Assembly (NCBI RefSeq): GCF_039521975.1
Contig: NZ_BAAACZ010000027.1
Location: forward strand, 12,633 to 76,632
Reading direction: 5' to 3'
Length of the DNA stretch: 64,000 bases
Origin: Alkalibacillus silvisoli
Lineage (GTDB): Bacteria; Bacillota; Bacilli; Bacillales; Alkalibacillaceae
Shown here: piece after piece, positions 35,002 through 43,452 of the stretch
Position numbering within the stretch: the first letter of the stretch is position 1
Layout: every line of letters begins with the position of its first letter
Program-made: the position numbers and the translations under genes
The notes under the pieces: generated by a model
Seen by the model: the letters and a program-made list of their open reading frames with translations, nothing else
What the model was told of the DNA's origin: nothing
Database searches by the model: none

Positions 35002-36657
35002 TTAATATGACCTTTTAATCCAATTATTACTTGTCCAATTTAGGTCAATTGAGTCACCATAATTTGAAAATAATTGCGGATTGCCAATATACCAGCCACG
35101 ACCGTTAACGGTAGCGTCGGTTTCATAAGTGAAGCGGATTTTTTGAGCTGTTTTAGGTATGTCTACTTCAACTTTGTGCCAATCTTCATTTCCGGTAAAA
35201 GGTTCATGAATAGAAGTCCACTCATTTCCATCTTCTGAAATTTCGATAAGACCAAGATCATCGCCTTCCTCTATCCGGTGCCACGTATCAAATGAAAGAG
35301 TAGCATGATCGACAAGGTCGATTTCAGCAGTTAATTGTTTTTCAGCATGATCACCATAGCCTGAGAACCATGCTGCACCACTTGGAATAGAGACTGGAAT
35401 GGCATCAGCGACTTGTTGAGCAAAGGCACGTCTTGCCACATGAGTCGAAGGTGTTTCACGTGTTGGGTGGACTCGATTCGTTAAAAGAATTGCAATCGTA
35501 TCGTTTTCTTGATTAACAACTAATGATGTTCCTGTAAAACCAGTATGTCCAAAGGTTGTTTCATCTGACAGTGCTCCCATAAAGGAACCACGCTCAAACT
35601 CAAATCCAAGTCCTTGATCTGTTAATTCAGGGATTTGGCTATCAAGCATTAAATCGACTGTTTCTTCTTGGACAATTTGTTTACCACCATATCTACCACC
35701 ATTTAAGAACATATGTGCAAACTTACCTAAGTCCTCAGCAGTTGAAAATAGCCCAGCATGACCAGCGACTCCATCTAATCCCCATGCATTTTCATCATGT
35801 ACTTCGCCCCACACAAGACCGCGGTCAACTAATGGTTGATATTCAGTTGCGGCAATTCTAGGTTTTAAGTGTTCAGGAGGGTTGTACATCGTATCATTCA
35901 GCTTGAGTGGTTTGGTAATTGCCCGCTCAACATATTCATCTAAACGCTCTCCAGTAAGCCGCTCGATTAGCCCACCAAGTGTAATCATGTTTAAATCGCT
36001 ATACGTATAGGATGTACCTGGTTCTGAGGTAAGCTCATGTTCATAAACGATTTGCATGCGTTCTTCTCGATTTTCACCTTGTGAATGTAGAGGGATCCAT
36101 GCTGGAAAGCCAGATGTGTGCGTCATCAATTGTCGAATGGTTACCTCATCTTTCTCATTAACGGAGAATTCAGGGATGTATTTTGCTACAGGATCATCAA
36201 GGTCAAAGTAACCTTTATCATATAAAGTCATCGCTGCAGTTGTTGTAAACAATTTGCTTAAAGAGGCTAAATCATAGATTGTATCTGTTTCTGTTGGAAT
36301 GGGTTGGTCAGTTTCAGTCAATTGATCATCTTCATATTGGTAACTGTAACCATAGGCTTCATGCTGAACAATGTGCCCCTTTCTTGCGACAAATGTTACG
36401 GCACCTGGCATGACACCTTCATCCACCATACCTTCTATGACGTCATCAATTTGGTTTAATGGCTCCTCAACCATTCCAGCCCCTATGGTTGAACCTGGGT
36501 GTAGTACTGGCGAAGTTGGTCCTGGTTCATCCCAGGTGAAATTTTGTGGAATTGGTCCGTCTGTAGCTAGACTGTTGGTAGGTAAAGCTAATGGAACTAA
36601 AAGAGCAGCAGTTAACACTAAGGACAAAGATTTACTTTTCGTTCTTATTTCTACCAC
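35002..36657 (-). CDS. amiE: AmiE-like serine hydrolase (beta-lactamase fold) with extra C-terminal domain
   Basis: The 551-residue secreted protein has the penicillin-binding/beta-lactamase fold: SLSK active serine near residue 132, YSD as second motif and HTG (FGHTGFTG) as third. It is the first gene of the operon with nagZ and namZ, matching B. subtilis ybbE (AmiE, an N-acetylmuramyl-L-alanine amidase). B. subtilis AmiE has about 441 residues. Here about 120 residues are added after the catalytic domain (SFDTWHRIEEGDDLGLIEIS, ending WTSNNWIKRSY). These look like an immune-inhibitor/MAM-type jelly roll and may bind wall glycans. The start follows AGGAGGTAAC. Confidence 0.83.
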   Translation of the reverse strand: MVEIRTKSKSLSLVLTAALLVPLALPTNSLATDGPIPQNFTWDEPGPTSPVLHPGSTIGAGMVEEPLNQIDDVIEGMVDEGVMPGAVTFVARKGHIVQHEAYGYSYQYEDDQLTETDQPIPTETDTIYDLASLSKLFTTTAAMTLYDKGYFDLDDPVAKYIPEFSVNEKDEVTIRQLMTHTSGFPAWIPLHSQGENREERMQIVYEHELTSEPGTSYTYSDLNMITLGGLIERLTGERLDEYVERAITKPLKLNDTMYNPPEHLKPRIAATEYQPLVDRGLVWGEVHDENAWGLDGVAGHAGLFSTAEDLGKFAHMFLNGGRYGGKQIVQEETVDLMLDSQIPELTDQGLGFEFERGSFMGALSDETTFGHTGFTGTSLVVNQENDTIAILLTNRVHPTRETPSTHVARRAFAQQVADAIPVSIPSGAAWFSGYGDHAEKQLTAEIDLVDHATLSFDTWHRIEEGDDLGLIEISEDGNEWTSIHEPFTGNEDWHKVEVDIPKTAQKIRFTYETDATVNGRGWYIGNPQLFSNYGDSIDLNWTSNNWIKRSY

Positions 36658-36743
36658 TTAGTTACCTCCTATAGATTCTATGCTTTTTACGATGAAAGGA
36701 CCTAGAAGTTATTAAAGGAAGATCTTAGGTGAAGGGATTAATT

Positions 36744-36756
36744 TGAAGCGCTTACA
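36744..36756 (-). promoter_or_regulatory. cre-like palindrome in the amiE leader
   Basis: TGTAAGCGCTTCA on the minus strand has the AAGCGCTT core of CcpA sites but is one base shorter than the 14-bp consensus. It lies downstream of the likely transcription start, where a roadblock would repress the operon. The assignment is tentative. Confidence 0.35.
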
Positions 36757-36842
36757 TAAATGAGTGTGCGTGCCTAAGTGCGCCCGCCCGTAAAATTTTA
36801 TTTCACCACCTTTTATTAATAGTGAACTTAAAATTCAGAATA

Positions 36843-36871
36843 AGATTAACATTCAGATAATTACCTGTCAA
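36843..36871 (-). promoter_or_regulatory. Promoter of the amiE-nagZ-namZ operon
   Basis: On the minus strand TTGACA (36871-36866) and TAATCT (36848-36843) are 17 bases apart. The leader would be about 180 bases. No other feature is visible in 36872-37120 beyond AT-rich sequence. Confidence 0.55.
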
Positions 36872-37120
36872 ATTACTATTTTTCGAGGTGAATGACCACT
36901 TGATAGACAATAGTCCCAATAAAATAATAGAATTTAACAAGTTTTGATAGGAATATTTAGGTAAAAAGGTAATCTAAATCATTTAAAGTGGAGGAGAAAG
37001 TCGTTAGGTAGGATTAAAGTCTTAATTTTAAGATGAAAGGATTGTCATAGGGATGAAAGAGGTGAATGCTCCTTAAATAGGGGGGAGGTTCGAACTGGCT
37101 GCTAGCTTGAGTTTTAGTAA

Positions 37121-37350
37121 ATGAGCGAAAATCTGGATATAAGAGCGAACCCTCTCAATTAACGGACGAACGCTCAATTCCACTACCATCCTCCCTTAAA
37201 AGAGCGATAATTTTACTAGATTAATAAAAAATCGCCTGATTATTGTTGAATCAGGCGAATTTCATGATAATCAGGCGAAATTCTCAATAATCAGGCGAAT
37301 TTCACGATAATCAGGCGAACGCCTAATTAATCGGGCGTTCGCCTGAATCC
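37121..37350 (+). repeat. 20-bp-phased repeat module, GAGCGA and TCAGGCGAA types (module J)
   Basis: A first part has GAGCGA at about 37124 and 37144 and a degenerate GACGA one step later. A second part opens with the hairpin ATCGCCTGATT / AATCAGGCGA (37231-37258), has GCGA at 37255, 37275, 37295 and 37315 in exact 20-bp steps, and closes with GGCGAACGCC / GGGCGTTCGCC (to 37343). It is the clearest complete example of opening hairpin, phased units and closing palindrome. Confidence 0.9.
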
Positions 37351-37353
37351 ACT

Positions 37354-38106
37354 TTATAGACTACTAATTATACTCCAAACGTCTGCTAGATAAATTCTAA
37401 ACATGATGTAGATGATTAAATTAGTAAGTCCGAAAGTTAGTAAACTTAAGTAGATCGCCATATGATGTTTATGGCTTTGAAGTAGGTGGAAGAAGCTTGC
37501 TATGGCTGGAATGAAGGTGACGAAGATGAGTAATCCCATACTAGAAAGCGTTAGTGTAAATAGTGTAGATGAGCTTAAGCCCGTTAATACAGATAACATC
37601 GTCAAAATAGAAAAGGGTACAGCAAGTGTTCCATATTGTGTAGTTGCTTGTTTTAACGTTAAATCGACATCACCAATTTTTAAAACTGTTATGAATGCGA
37701 CTAACCCAGATGCTAGAACGACTAGTGAAGCGGCTACTAGTTGACTGATTAATTGAAAGGCATTCGCATCAACTATAGTTCCTTGAGCATTAATTAATAA
37801 GTAGATACCTAGAGCTAGAGAGATTGACAATATAAAAAGTGTCACAATGGCATTAGCATAATGAGCTTCTGATTGTTTGAATGCATGAGTTGGATTTTTT
37901 AAAGTACTCTTGTAGTATTCACTATATTTTTTCATGTAAATGCCTAGTGCAGATGGTTGAGCTACTTGTTGCCGACTTCTGGATAGAGGGGGTTGTTTGA
38001 CTTGAATAACTTGTTGTCCACCATTCACTAAAGCATTCCCACAGTTTTCACAGAAATTCCCGCCACCTTGTTGATTGTAGCAAATGCTACAGGTAAAAGC
38101 TCCCAC
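37354..38106 (-). CDS. Zinc-ribbon membrane protein with Yip1-like domain (paralogue)
   Basis: The 250-residue protein starts with a ribbon (CSICYNQQGGGNFCENCGNA), a linker and five membrane helices. It parallels the product of 19359-20174 over the whole length, for example in YYKSTLKNPTHAFKQSEAHY and TTQYGTLAVPFSILTMLSVL. It lies 35 bp downstream of a gene for a small membrane or secreted helical protein, probably in one operon. Function is unknown. Confidence 0.7.
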   Translation of the reverse strand: MGAFTCSICYNQQGGGNFCENCGNALVNGGQQVIQVKQPPLSRSRQQVAQPSALGIYMKKYSEYYKSTLKNPTHAFKQSEAHYANAIVTLFILSISLALGIYLLINAQGTIVDANAFQLISQLVAASLVVLASGLVAFITVLKIGDVDLTLKQATTQYGTLAVPFSILTMLSVLTGLSSSTLFTLTLSSMGLLIFVTFIPAIASFFHLLQSHKHHMAIYLSLLTFGLTNLIIYIMFRIYLADVWSIISSL

Positions 38107-38141
38107 AAAATCTCCTCCTTATATAAGCTGTTGAATTCACA

Positions 38142-38522
38142 CTAACCTCTAGGAATTTCATAACCAAACTCTTCATCTAACATTTCATAAATATCTTCTC
38201 TAAGTTCAGATGCAGCTTGTTCAATTGCATTGATGTGATCTTCTCTTCTTTGGTCTGCTTCATCATGTACTAATTCTTCAATCTTTGGCTTAAAGTATTC
38301 CATAATTTCTTCACGCTCTGACTGTACAACACTCATCATATCCGTATGTTGCTTTTGACCTCTTTGTTGATAAATTTCTTCATAATGATCCATTAGAATA
38401 TTTTTAATCTGCTCATCTTGATTACTTAAAGCGTCGGCAAAATAATTGCTACCACTAGCGAAAACTGTAATACTACCACCTAAAATCAGTCCAATTGTTA
38501 AAGACAATAAGACCTTTTTCAT
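38142..38522 (-). CDS. Small exported helical protein (126 aa), hypothetical
   Basis: The protein has an N-terminal signal or anchor helix (MKKVLLSLTIGLILGGSITV) and then about 100 residues of charged helix likely to form a coiled coil (SEREEIMEYFKPKIEELVHD, then DEADQRREDHINAIEQAASE). I do not recognise a family. It is followed on the same strand by the zinc-ribbon Yip1-like gene, so the two may act together at the membrane. Confidence 0.6.
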   Translation of the reverse strand: MKKVLLSLTIGLILGGSITVFASGSNYFADALSNQDEQIKNILMDHYEEIYQQRGQKQHTDMMSVVQSEREEIMEYFKPKIEELVHDEADQRREDHINAIEQAASELREDIYEMLDEEFGYEIPRG

Positions 38523-38655
38523 AAATATTCACCCCTTTAACTAGCACTAACATTAACACCTATTATTCACCTAGATGGGTCCATCATTTCATAGGTACAG
38601 TGAAGCTTATCCATTCTAATATATTAACGGTTTACCTAAAGTATTACTTGTACAT

Positions 38656-38690
38656 AAAAAAAGAACTAAACAGACTAATCCGTTTAGTTC
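38656..38690 (-). terminator. Terminator overlapping the acyltransferase stop codon
   Basis: On the minus strand GAACTAAAC (38690-38682) pairs with GTTTAGTTC (38671-38663), and a run of T residues follows. The stop codon of the acyltransferase gene is inside the first arm. Confidence 0.85.
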
Positions 38691-39694
38691 CTTCTATATA
38701 ATAGTGGCTGTACAATTTTACCTTCTATTAAAGGACGCATCCATTTAACCGTTTTACTCGAACCTAGAAAAAACGTAATGATTGCACTATAGACGAGAAT
38801 TAATGCATAATCCCAAAACGTCGACAACGCATCATAAAGGTAAAGCTCGTACATCGTTTCGATCACCACACCATGTAAAATATAGATATACGCAGTTCGC
38901 TTACCGAGTTCTGTAAAAAATGTCTCGCGTGTAGGGACGAATGCTAGAAAAGCAAAGCCTATTATTAGAGATAAACCATAAATGGCTAAACGATAAAATC
39001 CAGCATACCACTTTTCATAACCGAGTCCTGCATAGGGTGTATATCCAAATAGCCATTGTAATGACTCATTAAGTGACAATACTTGTTCGAACATGATATA
39101 TACGAGTACAAAAGTTGCCACTGCTGCTAATTTCATAAATCTTTTTTTCACCCATTTTAAATGCTCTAAGTTCATGTAATAACCAAGCAAGAAAAACGGG
39201 AAAAAGACGAACGTACGGTGAATAGACAAGTAATGGCCTAAATCTGAAATATAGCCAATCCCAACACCTAAAATAATCGCAATTAGAAGCGGGTATTTAA
39301 TCTTAGTAAATACAAAAAGCATTAAATTCCAAAAGAATAAACTCAACAAAAACCACAACGTGTATTGCGGTGATAGTAAATATAACTCGAACGTTGGATC
39401 ATTATATAAAAAGTAATAGTACATTCCGAAAACAACCTGGAAAATAAAATACGGAACGAGCAACTTCATCGTAATCTTCTTAATATAGCCTTTTTTCATA
39501 AACCCTTTACTGAGAAAGCCAGTTAATAGAATCAAAGCTGGCATGCGAAATAAGCCGAGAATATGATTGATTTCGTTAATGACTGGATGATCCCCACGAA
39601 TCGGCACGAAGAAATGCCCGAGTACGACTAGAAAAACAAGCAAAAATCGTGCATTGTCAATAAACGGATCACGTGAATTCTTAACTTCTGCCAT
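38684..39694 (-). CDS. Acyltransferase 3 family membrane protein
   Basis: The product of about 336 residues is a ten-helix acyltransferase of the fucose-4-O-acetylase/NolL type. The N-terminal motif RDPFIDNARFLLVFLVVLGH carries the conserved His, and GLFRMPALILLTGFLSKGF follows. Such proteins O-acetylate surface sugars or lipids. ATG 39694 (MAEVKNSRDPF) is preferred, since GGGAGAG lies six bases upstream; an in-frame ATG at 39754 would add 20 residues lacking similarity. It is monocistronic. Confidence 0.8.
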   Translation of the reverse strand: MAEVKNSRDPFIDNARFLLVFLVVLGHFFVPIRGDHPVINEINHILGLFRMPALILLTGFLSKGFMKKGYIKKITMKLLVPYFIFQVVFGMYYYFLYNDPTFELYLLSPQYTLWFLLSLFFWNLMLFVFTKIKYPLLIAIILGVGIGYISDLGHYLSIHRTFVFFPFFLLGYYMNLEHLKWVKKRFMKLAAVATFVLVYIMFEQVLSLNESLQWLFGYTPYAGLGYEKWYAGFYRLAIYGLSLIIGFAFLAFVPTRETFFTELGKRTAYIYILHGVVIETMYELYLYDALSTFWDYALILVYSAIITFFLGSSKTVKWMRPLIEGKIVQPLLYRRN

Positions 39695-39830
39695 ACTCTC
39701 CCAACTCTCTAACAACGATTCCCCATTCGAGCATTGTAAGATAAAATCTAGCAAAAATCTGTATCAAATCTATTAAAAATTGTTACGAGAGAGTTACACA
39801 GTGGTAGGGATTAAACGAAAATTTGGATAT

Positions 39831-39935
39831 GAGCGAAAATTGAGATAAATGAGCGAACGCTCGATTAATAGATGCGAGCGCTGATATATGTATCCAAGCG
39901 CTGATAAAAATCTCTGAGCGCTAATAATAGAACGT
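39831..39935 (+). repeat. 20-bp-phased repeat array, GAGCGAA changing to GAGCGCTGATA (module D)
   Basis: Rows start with GAGCG at 39831 and 39851 and continue with CGCT at 39879, 39899 and 39919, all near 20-bp steps. The first rows belong to the GAGCGAA type and the later ones to the GCGCTGATAAA type, so both types occur in one register. It lies between divergent genes; 39695-40045 holds nothing else clear. Confidence 0.8.
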
Positions 39936-40045
39936 GAGAGTTGATCGCTAGGCGTTCGTTTATTAAAATGGTAGAATCTATATTTGCTTCCAGTCACGAA
40001 GTTTTGTAGAGTGGAAGAATCATACATAGAAACAGGTGGCTAATA

Positions 40046-40948
40046 ATGGTTAAGATTTACATCATGTTATTCCTTGTCATGTTAATGTGGGGTCTAAATT
40101 TGTCTGCGCTAAAAGTGTTAGTCGATGCGATTGATCCGATATTGTTGACGTCTTTTCGTGTGTTTACTGCTGGTGTTGCAGTGTTAATTATATGTTATGT
40201 GATGGGAATTTTCAGGCTACCGTATAAATCGGAGTGGCTCATCATGTTATATATTGGGACGTTTAATGTTGTGCTGCATCATTCTTTTATTGCGGTTGGT
40301 CTAGAAAGGACATCAGGTGTTAATGCATCGTTAATATTAGGGTTGATGCCGCTCGCTACTGTTATGATGGCTGTTATTTTCTTAAAGCAGCGGGTTAATT
40401 TTTTAAGAACACTCGGCTTTATATTAGGTTTTGTTGGCGTTGCGATGACGGCGTTAACTGGAGATGATGGGTTAGGAGCGATTTCTTTAGGCGATGGGTT
40501 AGTTTTTATTGGTGTTGTCGTACAAGGTTTTAGCTTTGTACTGATTAGTAAGCTTAACGCGTCGTTTGATCCACGGTTAATCACAGGATATATTATGGTG
40601 TTTGGCTCAGTTTTTATATTTGTATTGAGTCAAATTTTCGGTGCTTCAGTTAGTGAAATGACGCGTGTTTTTGATTGGCATTTAGGTGCAGTCTTCTTGT
40701 TTAGCGCTATTTTAGCAACGGCATTTGGTCATATGACGTATAATTTCGCGATAAAGAAGGTGGGTCCAGCTGAATCAGCGATCTTTATTAATTTAAATAC
40801 GTTATTTGCAATTATTGGGGCAGCTATTTTTCTTAATGAGGTCGTAACTATTCAACATATGATTGGATTTGTGTTTATTTTAGTTGGTATTTTCTTAGGA
40901 ACAGGTGCAATAGAGCATAAGTTATTAAAAAGAAGAGGAACGCTATAA
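40046..40948 (+). CDS. EamA/DMT-family transporter (10 TM)
   Basis: The 300-residue protein is a drug/metabolite-type exporter with two EamA repeats of five helices each. The first shows MLMWGLNLSALKVLVDAI and SFIAVGLERTSGVNASLILG, and the second AILATAFGHMTYNFAIKKVG with a closing hydrophobic helix and basic tail (EHKLLKRRG). Substrates are often amino acids or metabolites and cannot be predicted. It is a single-gene unit. The 236-bp space after it leads into the promoter of the next LacI operon. Confidence 0.8.
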   Translation: MVKIYIMLFLVMLMWGLNLSALKVLVDAIDPILLTSFRVFTAGVAVLIICYVMGIFRLPYKSEWLIMLYIGTFNVVLHHSFIAVGLERTSGVNASLILGLMPLATVMMAVIFLKQRVNFLRTLGFILGFVGVAMTALTGDDGLGAISLGDGLVFIGVVVQGFSFVLISKLNASFDPRLITGYIMVFGSVFIFVLSQIFGASVSEMTRVFDWHLGAVFLFSAILATAFGHMTYNFAIKKVGPAESAIFINLNTLFAIIGAAIFLNEVVTIQHMIGFVFILVGIFLGTGAIEHKLLKRRGTL

Positions 40949-41103
40949 AATTCGTGGTTGGTATGACGCCAATCTCCGAGGGAGTCTACGCATTTTGATT
41001 CCGCTAAGTAACTGCTTAACTAACATGTATTACCTTTTCACAACACTTCATCCCCTTTAATTTTACTAGAGAGTTTTTGTCTAAAAAATTTCAATTTTCT
41101 ATT

Positions 41104-41161
41104 GTAAAACGCTTTCATTTATAATACACTCTTACTAAATCGATTTACTAAATCGGTTTAT
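41104..41161 (+). promoter_or_regulatory. Promoter and operators of the KDG/RuMP operon
   Basis: TATAAT (41120-41125) is the likely -10. A cre-like site, GTAAAACGCTTTCA (41105-41118), lies between the -35 and -10 positions. Downstream, two tandem near-palindromes TAAATCGATTTA (41136-41147) and TAAATCGGTTTA (41149-41160) fit LacI-type operators just after the start point. The leader and the LacI start follow directly, suggesting autorepression plus catabolite control. Confidence 0.55.
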
Positions 41162-41185
41162 CAAAATCATATGAGAGGTCCCAAA

Positions 41186-42199
41186 ATGGTCAGTAAAAAC
41201 AGAACAGTCACAATTAAAGATGTTGCTGAAGAGGCTGGAGTATCTAAAAGTACTGTATCGCAGTATTTAAATAATCGTTATGAATATATGGGGTTGGAAA
41301 CGAGAGAGAGAATCGCTGAGGCGGTGGATGAGTTAGGCTATCAACCCAATATAGTAGCTCGATCTCTTAAACAGAAGACTTCTACTACGATCGGTGTGAT
41401 TGTCGCCAATATTTCTCATGAGTTTTCAACGCAAATCGTTCGCTCCATTGAAGAATATTGTAATGAATCTAACTTTCACATCATTGTGTGTAATGCCGAA
41501 GATGACCCGGAAAAGGAAAAGAAGTATATAGAGATGCTTCGAGCTAAACAAGTCGATGGTATTATTGTTTTTCCAACAAGTATGAACATTAGCTTATATC
41601 AGAGTTTGAACTTAGAGGATTATCCTATGGTGTTCATTGACCGTTATGTACCAGATGTTAAAACTAGTTCAATAATGTTGGATAATAAGAAGGCATCTCA
41701 TTTGGCGGTTAGGGAGTTTGTTGAAAGAGGTTATAAGAAGATTGGGATTGTGACTAATTCGACTGAAAATAATGTCACACCAAGAATTGAAAGAATAGAA
41801 GGTTTCATTGAAGCTGCTAGAGTGAATGGACTCATTGTAAAAAATGATTTCATCAAAGGTGTAGAAATAGAAGCCATTCAAGCTGAGTTAGAAAAGATGC
41901 TGTTTCGACCTGACCCACCTGAGGCGCTACTAGCTGGAAATGATTTAACTTTATTTGAAATTTTAAAGTTTGTTAAAGAACACAAGATGGAAATTCCTAA
42001 AGATTTAGCTGTGATCGGTATTGATGATGTGTCATTTGCATCAATTTATGATCCTGAATTAACGACAATTGGACAGCCGACATCTGAAATGGGGAAAAAG
42101 GCTGCTGAGTTGTTATTAAAACGTATTAAAGGTGATGAAGTTGCTTTTCAAGATATTTATCGCTTTGAGCCATTTATTAAAAGACGTTCATCATGTTAG
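41186..42199 (+). CDS. LacI-family regulator (KdgR-like) of the KDG/RuMP operon
   Basis: The 337-residue protein has a LacI HTH (TIKDVAEEAGVSKSTVSQYL), hinge (YQPNIVARSLKQKTST) and effector domain (IGVIVANISHEFSTQIVRSI). It heads an operon for 2-keto-3-deoxygluconate use, the same arrangement as kdgR in B. subtilis. ATG 41186 is preferred with GAGAGG upstream; an in-frame ATG at 41171 lacks one. The tandem operators right before the gene are its probable binding sites, with KDG or KDPG as possible effector by analogy. Confidence 0.8.
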   Translation: MVSKNRTVTIKDVAEEAGVSKSTVSQYLNNRYEYMGLETRERIAEAVDELGYQPNIVARSLKQKTSTTIGVIVANISHEFSTQIVRSIEEYCNESNFHIIVCNAEDDPEKEKKYIEMLRAKQVDGIIVFPTSMNISLYQSLNLEDYPMVFIDRYVPDVKTSSIMLDNKKASHLAVREFVERGYKKIGIVTNSTENNVTPRIERIEGFIEAARVNGLIVKNDFIKGVEIEAIQAELEKMLFRPDPPEALLAGNDLTLFEILKFVKEHKMEIPKDLAVIGIDDVSFASIYDPELTTIGQPTSEMGKKAAELLLKRIKGDEVAFQDIYRFEPFIKRRSSC

Positions 42200-42217
42200 C
42201 TAAGGTGGGGTGATTAT

Positions 42218-42772
42218 ATGGAGGAAATTTTGCAAACGGTTACAGAAGAAGTGACGTCTGTCGTTGGACAAGTAGATCATCAAGAAGTAGCGAATTTAGC
42301 AGAAATAATTGCTTCTTCTAATAGAATTTTTATAGCAGGTACGGGACGTTCTGGTCTTGCGGGTAAAATGTTTGCTATGAGGTTAATGCACATTGGTTAT
42401 GATTCGTATGTTGTTGGGGAAACGATCACGCCTAGTATTTCAGAAGATGACGTGCTTATTCTCATTTCTGGATCAGGTGAAACGAATACGCTTGTGAATT
42501 TTGCAAGTAAAGCGAGTGAGGTCAACACGTCAGTTCATTTAATAACGACTAACCCGACTTCAACAATTGGGAAGGTTAGTAAAGGTGTTGTAAAAATCCC
42601 AGCAGTTACGAAAAAGATGTTGGAAAATAGGAACACGATTCAGCCATTAGGTAGTCAATTTGATCAAGCAGCACATCTCATATTAGATAGTGTGATTGTT
42701 TATTTGATGAATCACTTTATAGATTCAAAAGATACTAAAACATTAAACAAAAAGCACGCTAATTTAGAGTAA
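42218..42772 (+). CDS. hxlB: 6-phospho-3-hexuloisomerase (PHI, SIS domain)
   Basis: The 184-residue protein is a single SIS domain with the PHI pattern: IFIAGTGRSGLAGKMFAMRL, YVVGETITPSISEDDVLILI, SGSGETNTLVNFA and the late QPLGSQFDQAAHLILD. PHI converts D-arabino-3-hexulose-6-phosphate to fructose-6-phosphate. Its partner synthase is encoded seven genes later in the same operon. In B. subtilis hxlA and hxlB are adjacent and formaldehyde-induced; here they are split to the two ends of a sugar-acid operon under a LacI regulator. Confidence 0.85.
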   Translation: MEEILQTVTEEVTSVVGQVDHQEVANLAEIIASSNRIFIAGTGRSGLAGKMFAMRLMHIGYDSYVVGETITPSISEDDVLILISGSGETNTLVNFASKASEVNTSVHLITTNPTSTIGKVSKGVVKIPAVTKKMLENRNTIQPLGSQFDQAAHLILDSVIVYLMNHFIDSKDTKTLNKKHANLE

Positions 42773-42787
42773 GAAGGTGGGTTTTTA

Positions 42788-43417
42788 ATGGTTAGTGTGT
42801 ATGATTTGAAACAAAATCCAATTGTATCCGTGATTAGGAATGCTACAGAAGATAATATTTTAAAGACAGTTCAAGCATTGAAAGACGGTGGGATTAACGC
42901 TGTTGAGTTAACAGCAGAAACTAAAGGGATCACTAGAATTATAGAAAAAGTTGCCAATGAATTTGAAAGTGATGTATTAGTTGGAGCGGGAACTGTATTA
43001 GATGGAGAAACGGCTAAAGAAGTCATATCAGCTGGTGCTGAGTTTGTCGTATCACCTACTTTGAATACAGAAACAATTAAAATGACTAAAAGGTACGGGA
43101 AACTATCAATTCCAGGAGCATTTACACCAACTGAGATTTTAACAGCTTATGAACATGGTGCTGACATGGTTAAAGTATTTCCTGCAGGTACACTTGGTCC
43201 GAATTTCATTAAAAATTTGAAAGGACCGTTACCACAAATTCCGCTAATGGTTACAGGTGGTATAAATCTAGAGAATATGAATGAATATTTTGAATGTGGA
43301 AGTGAAATCGTTGGGATTGGAAGTGAGTTGGTGAATTCCAATCTACTAAATGGTGAAGGCGGTTTCACAGAACTTAAGAAAAGAGCGATGTTATTTACTA
43401 GCCAATTGAAAGGTTAG
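42788..43417 (+). CDS. eda: KDPG/KHG aldolase
   Basis: The 209-residue protein is a class I aldolase of the Eda family. Visible motifs are LVGAGTVLDGETAKEVISAG, PTLNTETIKMTKRYG and HGADMVKVFPAGTLGPNFIK, with the Schiff-base lysine in MVKVFP, then LMVTGGI. It splits 2-keto-3-deoxy-6-phosphogluconate to pyruvate and glyceraldehyde-3-phosphate. The substrate-binding glutamate lies in AVELTAET, a variant of the usual ELTLRT-like segment. It works with the KDG kinase of the same operon. Confidence 0.88.
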   Translation: MVSVYDLKQNPIVSVIRNATEDNILKTVQALKDGGINAVELTAETKGITRIIEKVANEFESDVLVGAGTVLDGETAKEVISAGAEFVVSPTLNTETIKMTKRYGKLSIPGAFTPTEILTAYEHGADMVKVFPAGTLGPNFIKNLKGPLPQIPLMVTGGINLENMNEYFECGSEIVGIGSELVNSNLLNGEGGFTELKKRAMLFTSQLKG

Positions 43418-43452
43418 TTATAATAAATATTATTACAAAAGGGGTTTTAAGC

